This document shows, in pieces, positions 17,771-28,839 of a stretch of DNA of 64,000 bases. The position numbers and the translations under genes are program-made. The DNA lies in contig JABRVW010000010.1 in the NCBI GenBank assembly GCA_039961715.1, forward strand, positions 45,660 to 109,659, written 5' to 3'. The notes beneath the pieces are model-generated. The model ran no database searches. It saw only the letters and a list, made by a program, of their open reading frames with translations, and was not told the origin of the DNA. This DNA comes from JACQPU01 sp039961715 (lineage in GTDB: Bacteria; Bacteroidota; Ignavibacteria; UBA10030). Each line of letters opens with the position of its first letter. Positions within the stretch are counted from its first letter, which is position 1.

Positions 17771-19239
17771 GCTGCGAATTGCCTCAATTCGTCCTCAAAC
17801 TCGACGATTTGCCTGATGTTGTGCAGGAACCAGCGATCAATTTTTGTAATGTCATGCAGTTCCTCAACGCCGATTCCCAACTGGAGAGCATATCTGAGAT
17901 AGAAAACATTGTCCGGCCTGGGTTTCTTCAGACGGTCCACGATCTTCTTCCGCCACTCCGGACGTTTGGCTTCGGGGATTTCAGCTGCATTGAGCACGTC
18001 CTTGCCGTCGGCGCCCAAACCATGCCGCCCCTGTTCGAGCGATCGCAGGGCCTTTTGGAAGGCCTCCTTGAACGTGCGGCCGATGGCCATTGCTTCCCCC
18101 ACAGATTTCATCTGGATCCCCAGCGTGTCATCCACGCCCTTGAATTTTTCAAAGTCCCACCGCGGAATCTTCACCACACAGTAATCGATGGTCGGTTCGA
18201 AGGATGCCGGGGTGATGCGGGTGATGTCATTCGGAATCTCGTCCAGTGTGTACCCAACGGCGAGCTTTGCGGCAATCTTGGCAATGGGAAACCCTGTGGC
18301 TTTCGATGCGAGGGCCGAGGATCTCGAGACGCGCGGGTTCATTTCAATGACGATCATCCTTCCGTTTTGCGGATTCACGGCAAACTGGATGTTCGAACCT
18401 CCGGTCTCGACGCCAATTTCGCGGATGATTTTCCTCGCGGCGTCTCTCATCGACTGGTATTCCTTATCGGTCAGAGTTTGCGCCGGCGCCACCGTGATGG
18501 AGTCACCCGTATGCACGCCCATGGGATCGAAGTTTTCGATCGAGCAGATGATGACGACGTTGTCCTTGAGATCGCGCATCACCTCCAGCTCGTACTCTTT
18601 CCATCCGATCACCGATTCCTCGATCAACACCTCATGGATGGGGCTACTTGCCAGGCCGTGTTCCACCTTCTCGCGGAATTCCTCCATATTATACGCCGTG
18701 CCTCCACCCGTGCCGCCCAGCGTAAACGAGGGCCGGATGATGATCGGCAGTCCAATCTGCTCCGCCACCGCCATGGCCTGATCGATGGATTTGACGAACG
18801 CTCCCCGGGCTGTTTCCAGTCCGATCCTTTCCATTGCCTCCTGAAACAGCTCACGATCTTCCGCCATCTTTATTGCCTCAAGCTTTGCGCCGATCAACTC
18901 GACCCCGTACCTCTCCAGTACACCGCTTTCGGCGAGGGAAACGGCGGTGTTGAGAGCCGTTTGCCCGCCCATGGTCGGCAGAATCACATCCGGACGTTCC
19001 CGCTCGATGATTTTTTCAACGAATTGGGGGGTGATGGGCTCTACGTAGGTGGCATCGGCAAGGTCGGGATCGGTCATGATCGTGGCGGGATTGCTGTTGA
19101 TAAGAATAATCCGGTACCCTTCTTCGCGCAACACCTTGCAAGCCTGAGTACCGGAATAATCGAACTCGCAGGCCTGACCGATCACGATGGGCCCGGAGCC
19201 AATAATGAGGATGGATTTAATATCGGTGCGTTTCGGCAA
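17767..19239 (-). CDS. carB: Carbamoyl-phosphate synthase large subunit, N-terminal half
   Basis: The 490-residue product is the carboxyphosphate half of CarB plus the first part of the oligomerisation domain. It has IIGSGPIVIGQACEFDYSG, INSNPATIMTDPD and LPTMGGQTALN, then the ATP-grasp signatures IIIRPSFTLGGTGGG and IEMNPRVSRSSALASKATG, ending in DRWFLHNIRQIVEFEDEL. The enzyme makes carbamoyl phosphate for pyrimidines and arginine. The start is a TTG at 19239 with an AAAGGGA ribosome site upstream; a nearby ATG at 19262 is out of frame. Split carB genes are known from Methanocaldococcus and Aquifex, cut in about the same place. Confidence 0.94.
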   Translation of the reverse strand: MPKRTDIKSILIIGSGPIVIGQACEFDYSGTQACKVLREEGYRIILINSNPATIMTDPDLADATYVEPITPQFVEKIIERERPDVILPTMGGQTALNTAVSLAESGVLERYGVELIGAKLEAIKMAEDRELFQEAMERIGLETARGAFVKSIDQAMAVAEQIGLPIIIRPSFTLGGTGGGTAYNMEEFREKVEHGLASSPIHEVLIEESVIGWKEYELEVMRDLKDNVVIICSIENFDPMGVHTGDSITVAPAQTLTDKEYQSMRDAARKIIREIGVETGGSNIQFAVNPQNGRMIVIEMNPRVSRSSALASKATGFPIAKIAAKLAVGYTLDEIPNDITRITPASFEPTIDYCVVKIPRWDFEKFKGVDDTLGIQMKSVGEAMAIGRTFKEAFQKALRSLEQGRHGLGADGKDVLNAAEIPEAKRPEWRKKIVDRLKKPRPDNVFYLRYALQLGIGVEELHDITKIDRWFLHNIRQIVEFEDELRQFAA

Positions 19240-19275
19240 TGTCGGTTGTCGTCCCTTTCATGCAAAGTATTTAAT

Positions 19276-19304
19276 AATGTACGAAGTCGATGCTTTGTAA
19301 GCAA
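19276..19304 (-). promoter_or_regulatory. Promoter of the split carB unit
   Basis: Minus-strand TTGCTT (19304-19299) and TACATT (19281-19276), spacing 17, about 37 bases before the TTG start. The -35 is the same TTGCTT seen upstream of the first gene of the window. Confidence 0.55.
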
Positions 19305-19324
19305 TATCTTCCTCGATCGGGCTT

Positions 19325-19369
19325 ACCTTTCCAAGGGTACTGTGTTAACCATATGTACCTTGGAAAGGT
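19325..19369. repeat. Inverted repeat between moaCB and carB
   Basis: The left arm ACCTTTCCAAGGGTAC (19325-19340) is matched by the right arm GTACCTTGGAAAGGT (19355-19369) with a single bulged G. The loop is 14 bases and contains GTTAAC. No T-run follows on either strand, so it is not an ordinary intrinsic terminator. It lies 20 bases upstream of the carB -35 and 40 bases after the moaCB stop, so it may be an operator or an RNA 3'-end structure. Confidence 0.75.
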
Positions 19370-19408
19370 GGGGAGAGCATGGGGCCGGTTCACCCTTTGG
19401 CGGTAAAC

Positions 19409-20326
19409 TCACCTCCGGCCGTGCCCACCTCCCTCCATTGTTGCAAAGACATGCGGAAGCACCGGGAGGAGGAGATCAAGGCCTTCATGAACGGAGCGTT
19501 CGGACCCGGGCAGATTCACCAGGAGCGTCTTGCCACGGATGCCCGCAACCCCGCGAGACAGCATGGCGAGAGGTGTTACCCGCACCCCAGCCGAACGCAG
19601 GGCCTCCGCAAGACCCGGCGCCTCGCGCTCAATCACTGCCCTCGTGGCCTCAGGCGTGACATCCCTCGGCCCAAAACCAGTGCCGCCTGTGGTCAAAATC
19701 AGGTCCACGGTTCCCGAATCGGCATACTCCCGAAGCCGGCCCTCGATCACCGCGCGATCGTCAGGCAGCACTGCGATATCTGTCACCTCGAGTCCTTCTG
19801 CCCTGAGTCGCTCAGCGGCCGCGGCGCCCGACGTGTCTTTTCCCCGCCCCGCTGATACCGTATCGGATAAAACAAGGATCACGCACCGGCGGGCTAATGG
19901 CGACGGACGCCGGAAGTCCGACTTTCCACCTGTCTTTTCAAGGAGCCTGATGCCCGAGATCTCCATCGATTCATCCACGGCTTTCATCATGTCATAGAGG
20001 GTCAGCACAGCTGCAGAAACTGCTGCAAGAGCTTCCATCTCCACCCCGGTCTTGTAGATGGACTTGACCTCAGTCTCAACGGTAACGGTATCACTCCCGA
20101 TTTCAAACCGGCAGTCAACAAAATCGATGGGCAGAGGATGACAGTACGGAATGAGGATGCTTGTCTGCTTTGCTGCCTGGACGGCCGCGACTTTGGCAAC
20201 GGGGAGAGGATCGGTTTTCGGTAGGTTGTTGGCCCGAAGGAGTTCTATCGTTCCCGTTTTGGCCCTGAGTACCGCCTGGGCCCGCGCCCTCCGAAGAGTT
20301 GTCTGTTTGCCCGAAATATCACGCAT
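19409..20326 (-). CDS. moaC: MoaC-MoaB/MogA fusion, molybdenum cofactor synthesis
   Basis: The 305-residue product fuses two enzymes. Residues 1-150 are MoaC, which with MoaA turns GTP into cyclic pyranopterin monophosphate (LLRANNLPKTDPLPVAKVAA; PYCHPLPIDFVDCRFEIG; SIYKTGVEMEAL). Residues 160-305 are a MoaB/MogA-type domain that adenylates molybdopterin (VILVLSDTVSAGRGKDTSG; LTTGGTGFGPRDVTPEAT). Such fusions are known in other bacteria. ATG 20326 is chosen because MRDISGKQ begins MoaC and GGGAGAT precedes it. It overlaps the end of the histidine kinase gene by eight bases. A molybdoenzyme, MsrP, is encoded at 31.4-32.3 kb. Confidence 0.92.
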   Translation of the reverse strand: MRDISGKQTTLRRARAQAVLRAKTGTIELLRANNLPKTDPLPVAKVAAVQAAKQTSILIPYCHPLPIDFVDCRFEIGSDTVTVETEVKSIYKTGVEMEALAAVSAAVLTLYDMMKAVDESMEISGIRLLEKTGGKSDFRRPSPLARRCVILVLSDTVSAGRGKDTSGAAAAERLRAEGLEVTDIAVLPDDRAVIEGRLREYADSGTVDLILTTGGTGFGPRDVTPEATRAVIEREAPGLAEALRSAGVRVTPLAMLSRGVAGIRGKTLLVNLPGSERSVHEGLDLLLPVLPHVFATMEGGGHGRR

Positions 20327-23300
20327 GGTTATCTCCCAGTTGCATTGCGACCGCTTTGAGGAGCTCGTCGGTTTGGTACGGCTTTGCGATGAATCCTGAA
20401 GCTCCCTCGGACAGCAACTGTTGGACGCTTCGGTCCTGCGAAAAACCACTGGAAATGAGTATTTTGAGAGATGGATTGACGGAGCGGAGCGCCCGAAACG
20501 TTGCCGTGCCATCCATCTCCGGCATGATCATGTCGAGAATGACGAGCGAAATCCTTTCCTTCTCCTTTGCGTATTGTTCGACAGCCTCCCTGCCATTTCC
20601 CGCCGTCACTGCGGTGTACCCATGCCCCGAGAGAACGTCCACAAGCAGTTCGCGGAGCATGGGCTCATCCTCCACAACCATCAGCACCTCTCCCTTCCCG
20701 CGGGCGATGTCATCATGCACAGGTTCTTCGGACGGAGGCAAGTCCACGCTCGCGGGAAGATAGATCTTGAATTCCGTACCAACCCTCTGCTCGGTCAAAA
20801 CGTCAATGAAGCCGCCATGATTGCGGACAATGCCGTATACCATGGCGAGTCCCAGTCCCGTGCCCCTTCCTTTGCTCTTTGTCGTGAAGAACGGTTCGAA
20901 TATTCTCTCCTTCACCTCGGGCTTCATGCCGGTTCCATTGTCCCGTACGCTCAGGCTCACATATTCCCCCGGAGCCGCCGACAAGTGAACGTCGACGAAA
21001 CCTGAGAGAGCCTGCAGACGCGACGTCGTGATGGCGATCGCCCCCCCCTCCGGCCCGCGGCCTTCAGCGATCGCATCACGCGCATTAATGCACAGGTTCA
21101 TCAAAACCTGGCCCAGGAGGTTCGCGTCGCCCCGAACGGGAGGAAGCGCATCGGCCAGGTCGGTCGTGATGGCAATCGTCTTGGGAAACGAGCTCTCAAG
21201 GATATGGATCGTGTCCTTGACCAGCGCGTTGACTTCCACGCGTTCGATCTTTCCTTGCGACTTGTGCGAGAAGCTCAGAAGCTGTTTCGAGAGCGAGGCC
21301 GCGCGTTGTGCGGATTTTTCGATTGCCTCGATGTACCGCGAGATCTGCTCCTCTTCCGGAAGCCGCTTGCGGATCAGATTCGTGTAGCCGATCACGGCTC
21401 CAAGGATGTTGTTGAAATCGTGCGCCACACCTCCCGCCAGGGTTCCCAGGCTCTCCATCTTCTGTGCCTGCAGGAGCTGGAGGGAGAGTTGTTCCTCGCG
21501 TTTGCGCTGGGCGAACATGTCAAGCTCCGATGCCAGCCTCTGCACGACCACGGAGATCATCTTCTTTTCGTGGTCCGTAAATTCGTGCGGCTTCGTGTCC
21601 ATCACAGACACCATGCCGATAACATCCCCGCGTCCGTTGAGCATCGGTACGCCCGCAAAGGATTCAATGCCCCAGTTCTGAAGCAGGGAATCTCCGCGAA
21701 ATCGCTCTCCAGCCCCTCGCTCCACAAAACAGGAATCCTTGGTGGAGAGGATGGTCTCACAGGGAGTTCCTTCAAGACGATGAGAGAGTCCGCGCTCCAG
21801 ATTGCCCCTGTTGTAGAGGACGAGAATTCTCGCCTGGGCTCCGATCACTTCGGCCACGGAGACATGAGACATGCCCAGCATTTCCGCCAGCCCGGTCGCC
21901 GCGTTGTCGAACAACTCGAAGCCGTGAGAGGTCGTCGCCAGCGTATAGATCGTATCAAGCTCCTTTTCCTTCTGTTTCTTGACCGACACGTCCCGAAGAA
22001 TGGACTGCAGAAGTCCGTTCCCCAGGAGGGCGGCGCTCACTTCACACGGGAACCTCGTTCCGTCCTTGCGTTTCAGAACCTGCTCTGAATTCGTCGCCCT
22101 GTCCTCTGCGATGAGCCGTGCATAGAATTTTCTGTGGCTCGCAAAGCCCTCCTCCCGCGGCAGGTCGGAGAGGTCCGCCACCGACAGCTTCAGGAGCTCT
22201 TCGCGTTTGTACCCCAGCATGGCGCAGGCCGCGTCGTTGACTTCGACCAGCCTGCCGTCTCCGTCGCTGACCAGAATCGCGTCGCTGGCCTCAAGGATCA
22301 GCCGGCGGTAGGTTTCCTCCGAGCGGGCGAGTTCCTCCTGCGCCTCCGCTTCCGCCGTAATGTCCCTGATCTGAACCTGGAGCAGTTTTTCGCCTTCCAA
22401 CTCGAATGGGAGCATCCGCACCTCGGCTTCGAACGGCGTTCCGTCGCGGCGGATGTGCCGCCAGGTAAACTTCCGATGCTCTCCTTCGAGTCCTGCCCGG
22501 ATGTGTGCCAGGAGCGCCGCCTTGGATTCGGTCCCGTCGATCTGATGGGGAGGCGTAAACGCATAGAGCGTCTGGCCAACAAGATCCTCCCTGCCCGCCC
22601 TGAACATCTCGAGCGCCCGGGGATTGCTTTCCATGATCACATCCCCCTTCAAGACAAGAACCGCGTCGATCGCATGCTCAAAGAGCAGGCGGTACTTGAG
22701 TTCAGAGTAATGCAGTTTCGACTCAAGTTCCCGGGCCTGGGTGATGTCCTCAAGCATTCCCAGCATCGTATGCGCCCAGCCCGCTTCATCGGCGACCACA
22801 AATCCACGGTCATGCATCCATGCATACGAGCCATCCCTTCGCCGGAAGCGATATACCACATCGTACGGTCTCATGGCCGCGATGGCGCGATCCAGTTCGT
22901 GCAAAGCTGTTTCGCGGTCATCCGGATGAATCAACTCTTCCCATTCCCTGATATCCCCGCGTAAATCCTCGAGGCTGTATCCCAGAACCTGTCCCACGCT
23001 TCCACCCCACAGTATGGCGCCCGTCGCAATGTTATATTCGTACACGATTTGCGCCGAGGAGGCAATGATGAGTTCGTACCGGCGTCTCCACGCGTCGATT
23101 TCCTTTTGCTGGAGGTGTTCTTGTGTCCGATCAAGAAGCGTTCCAATAACGGCTGGGCGGCCCTGGTACACCGACCTGGTCCCCAGCACTTCGACGTCAA
23201 TCTGCCCGCCATCCTTTCGCACGCCGCGGAAGGTATACCGCAATGTTTTCACGCTGCCCGTCAGCCTCAGTCTGATGTTCTCCATGACCATCCCGCGATC

Positions 23301-25904
23301 ATCAGGATGCACAAGCTCTTCCACAGCGAGATTCTTCACAATCTCATCGACAGAATATCCAAAAATCTCCCCGAACCGCTGGTTCACAAACGCGAACCGG
23401 CCTTCCTGAATAATGTAAACGCCGACAAGCGATCCCTCCACCAGGCTCCGGTATTTTTCCTCTGATTCGTGAATCCTCCGTTCATCCTCCTTCTGACGCG
23501 TCACATCGTGGAGAATACCCTGCATGGCCACGAGGGACCCCTGAGCGTCCCGGATCCCGGTAATGCTTGCGTTGACCAGAATCTGGTCGCCGGTCTTCTT
23601 CTTCAGGCGTAACTCCACGCCTTTGACAAATCCCGCCTCCTGAAGGCGCTTGAGGAGATTCTTCCGGTCGCGGGGATCTGCATAGAGGTCCTTTCCGATA
23701 TCCACGCGAAGGAGCTCATCCTTGTCACGAAAGCCAAAGAGATCCACAGCGGCCAGATTGGCATCCAGGATCTTCCCGTCTATCGTGCTAACGTAAATGG
23801 CATCCTTTGATTCCTCGAACAATCGGCGAAACTTCCGCTCTGAGTCCCTGAGCGCTGTCAACAGCCTTCGTTCCTCGAACGCCCCTGCGATTTCGGAAGC
23901 CACTGCCAGCTGGACCTGGACATCGCTTTCCTTGAAGGAGTCGGTGCGGTTGCTTTCGATATTGATGACGCCCAGGACCACACCAGAGGGCATGAGAATC
24001 GGAACGCACAGCTCGGACCGTGTGGAAAGATTGTTCTTGTTGATGAAATACCGGTCTTTGCTTACGTCCTGCACGAGGCGGGTTCTTCCCGTTCGTGCCA
24101 CCCAGCCCACAACCCCTTCATCGAGGGATTGCTCGTAACCCGGCTTGATCCGGCGGGCTTCTGATCCGGAAGCGGCAAGGAGGCGCAAGGAGCGACGGAC
24201 AGGGTCAAGAAGGAGGATCGCCGTGAGATGGTAGCCGTACGCCTGGACCATGAGATCGCATACGTTCTTGAGGAAGGCTTCCGATGAGAATCCCACGCGG
24301 GCAATCGATTTGATATCGCGCAGGAGCTTGATTTTCTTGATCTCCTGCTGAAGCGAAGCGTGTAGGTGTGCGTTGCGAACTGCCAGCGCGGCGTGAAGAG
24401 CAAACAACTCGAGGCGATCCACATCGCCCGGCGAAAATGTGCTCCCTGTCCGGCCCTGAAGGATCAGAACACCCAGGACCCTGTCTTTGAGAATGAGAGG
24501 AACAGCAATAGTCGGGTGTGTGGATCCCGGCGATCCGCCGGCATCGTCCGTGATGATGCTGCGCAGACGGACCGCCTTTGAAGCCGACGCCAGGAGGCCA
24601 TCCCGCAGGCCTCCGGAGCGGACACGATCTCCGGTCCCGGCGGCAAACGTCAGCGTGCCACGTGCTTCTTCCACGAGCGCAAGCGATGCTCGGGACGCGG
24701 AAGGAACGAGACGAACAGCCTCTCTGAGAATCCTGTCGAGCACGTTCTGCAAATCGAGCGAACCGGCGATCCTGGCGCCACTCTGCTGCAGGCCTTCCAT
24801 TTCCCTCCGCCTCGCCTGCTGATGGGCGAAAAGTTGGGCGTTTTCTATTGCGAGAGCCGACTTCTCCCCAAACCGGCCCGCCACTTCAAGGTCGGCCCTG
24901 AGAAAGGGCCTGTCGTGGTACCGAGCAACGTAGAGGACGCCCAGCAACCGCCTCCCTGCCACCAGGGGGAGACACAAGAGGTGTTCAAGGTCGGGAATGC
25001 TTCCGGGAGGGTAGACCGACCGCGGATCCTGCTCGGCGTGATTGAGAATCTCTGCCCTGCGCGTACGCGCGACCGTGCCGATCACGCCCGTGCCAATGGG
25101 AAATTCAAAACGACGAAGCTTCAGGGAATACTCCGAACGGGGCCATGCCACCGCATAAACCATGGATTTTTTCCGGGAATCATGGAGATACACGCCTGCA
25201 AGATCACAGGGAATTACGCGGCGGATGTTGGAGACAATGGCATGCAGAACCTTCTGCAATTGCTTCTGCTCCAGGATCTGGCTGTCAACCTCGTTCAGGA
25301 GCCGGTACTGTCGTGCCTTAGATTTGTTTTCTTCAAGAAGATGAGCTTGCAGTGCGGCAAGGGCGGCGTGATGCGTGATCACACGCAGGGCTGTAAGTTC
25401 TTCCTTTGTGAATTCATCGTTCGCGGTGCCGACGAGTAACGTGCCCAGGAACCTCCGTTCGCCGAGCAGAGGCGCATTGTAGACACCCTTGATGTGCAGA
25501 GTCTTCTGGAAACGCCTTACGAGCCCCGCGGGAATCATGGGGTCGAAGACCTCCGTGAGGTTTCGTCCCGTCCAGGTCTTTCCTTTCATGAGGCCCTTCA
25601 GAACGCGATTGGCTTCGGGCCTTGCCCTGAGTTCGAAATCGGAAACCTTGGCACCAAAGATTGTTGCCACGGCGTCACCGACTTTTCGGGGAGCAACACC
25701 GAGGGCCTTCAGCGATCCCGTGTTTTCATCGTATCGGGTGACGACAACTGCACAGAAGCCGAATTCCGAAACCAGCCCCTCCGCAAGCTTCTGCATGACC
25801 GGCCCCAGGTGCTGCTTTCGCACTGCCGCGCGCGCCAAACGCTCGATAAGCCTGAGCGCTCTTGCCTGCGACGCGGGATCCGGCAGCTTCCGATTTCGTT
25901 TCAT
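20319..25904 (-). CDS. Soluble multi-GAF/multi-PAS hybrid histidine kinase with receiver domain
   Basis: The 1861-residue product has no membrane segment. By inspection the order is about four GAF domains (residues 20-700), five PAS/PAC units (705-1315; several EDITQARE-type endings) and another GAF (1320-1480). A HisKA box follows with its histidine near 1490 (LAGGVAHDFNNILGAVIGYT), then a HATPase domain (NLCINARDAI; VRDNGTGM; FFTTKSKGRGTGLGLAMVYG) and a C-terminal receiver with the phospho-acceptor in LVILDMIMPEMDG near 1790. It should sense cytosolic small molecules, redox state or gas and phosphorylate its own receiver. No DNA-binding regulator or Hpt protein is adjacent, so the output is unknown. 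Domain borders are by eye. Confidence 0.9.
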   Translation of the reverse strand: MKRNRKLPDPASQARALRLIERLARAAVRKQHLGPVMQKLAEGLVSEFGFCAVVVTRYDENTGSLKALGVAPRKVGDAVATIFGAKVSDFELRARPEANRVLKGLMKGKTWTGRNLTEVFDPMIPAGLVRRFQKTLHIKGVYNAPLLGERRFLGTLLVGTANDEFTKEELTALRVITHHAALAALQAHLLEENKSKARQYRLLNEVDSQILEQKQLQKVLHAIVSNIRRVIPCDLAGVYLHDSRKKSMVYAVAWPRSEYSLKLRRFEFPIGTGVIGTVARTRRAEILNHAEQDPRSVYPPGSIPDLEHLLCLPLVAGRRLLGVLYVARYHDRPFLRADLEVAGRFGEKSALAIENAQLFAHQQARRREMEGLQQSGARIAGSLDLQNVLDRILREAVRLVPSASRASLALVEEARGTLTFAAGTGDRVRSGGLRDGLLASASKAVRLRSIITDDAGGSPGSTHPTIAVPLILKDRVLGVLILQGRTGSTFSPGDVDRLELFALHAALAVRNAHLHASLQQEIKKIKLLRDIKSIARVGFSSEAFLKNVCDLMVQAYGYHLTAILLLDPVRRSLRLLAASGSEARRIKPGYEQSLDEGVVGWVARTGRTRLVQDVSKDRYFINKNNLSTRSELCVPILMPSGVVLGVINIESNRTDSFKESDVQVQLAVASEIAGAFEERRLLTALRDSERKFRRLFEESKDAIYVSTIDGKILDANLAAVDLFGFRDKDELLRVDIGKDLYADPRDRKNLLKRLQEAGFVKGVELRLKKKTGDQILVNASITGIRDAQGSLVAMQGILHDVTRQKEDERRIHESEEKYRSLVEGSLVGVYIIQEGRFAFVNQRFGEIFGYSVDEIVKNLAVEELVHPDDRGMVMENIRLRLTGSVKTLRYTFRGVRKDGGQIDVEVLGTRSVYQGRPAVIGTLLDRTQEHLQQKEIDAWRRRYELIIASSAQIVYEYNIATGAILWGGSVGQVLGYSLEDLRGDIREWEELIHPDDRETALHELDRAIAAMRPYDVVYRFRRRDGSYAWMHDRGFVVADEAGWAHTMLGMLEDITQARELESKLHYSELKYRLLFEHAIDAVLVLKGDVIMESNPRALEMFRAGREDLVGQTLYAFTPPHQIDGTESKAALLAHIRAGLEGEHRKFTWRHIRRDGTPFEAEVRMLPFELEGEKLLQVQIRDITAEAEAQEELARSEETYRRLILEASDAILVSDGDGRLVEVNDAACAMLGYKREELLKLSVADLSDLPREEGFASHRKFYARLIAEDRATNSEQVLKRKDGTRFPCEVSAALLGNGLLQSILRDVSVKKQKEKELDTIYTLATTSHGFELFDNAATGLAEMLGMSHVSVAEVIGAQARILVLYNRGNLERGLSHRLEGTPCETILSTKDSCFVERGAGERFRGDSLLQNWGIESFAGVPMLNGRGDVIGMVSVMDTKPHEFTDHEKKMISVVVQRLASELDMFAQRKREEQLSLQLLQAQKMESLGTLAGGVAHDFNNILGAVIGYTNLIRKRLPEEEQISRYIEAIEKSAQRAASLSKQLLSFSHKSQGKIERVEVNALVKDTIHILESSFPKTIAITTDLADALPPVRGDANLLGQVLMNLCINARDAIAEGRGPEGGAIAITTSRLQALSGFVDVHLSAAPGEYVSLSVRDNGTGMKPEVKERIFEPFFTTKSKGRGTGLGLAMVYGIVRNHGGFIDVLTEQRVGTEFKIYLPASVDLPPSEEPVHDDIARGKGEVLMVVEDEPMLRELLVDVLSGHGYTAVTAGNGREAVEQYAKEKERISLVILDMIMPEMDGTATFRALRSVNPSLKILISSGFSQDRSVQQLLSEGASGFIAKPYQTDELLKAVAMQLGDNHA

Positions 25905-25959
25905 GGCATGTCAAATATAGGGAGTTTTTGTTATATTTTGGGGCAACGCAACCGGAGAA
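25905..25959. promoter_or_regulatory. Divergent promoter region, histidine kinase / aconitase
   Basis: The forward -10 TATATT at 25932-25937 suits acnA with a leader of about 16 bases. The reverse -10 TATATT at 25919-25914 would start the kinase message almost at its ATG. Neither has a good -35 at 17 bases, so both may need activators or another sigma factor. Confidence 0.4.
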
Positions 25960-28752
<2,793 letters not shown>

Positions 28753-28839
28753 CACCGTCAAGCCGCCGGTCTGTTCGAAACCTTCTTCTCCTGGCGGCAC
28801 CCTGGCCACGGTACCAAAAGGCGTGTACCTCGCGCCCTC

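Noticed and set aside
15427..19239. Split carB as a simple frameshift or sequencing error
   Set aside because: The halves are separated by over 450 bases that encode a complete signal-peptide protein, and each half has its own start and stop in proper context; a single indel cannot produce this.
17779..19659. 626-residue forward open frame opposite the CarB N-half
   Set aside because: Antisense shadow of conserved CarB codons; no family resemblance and no ribosome site.
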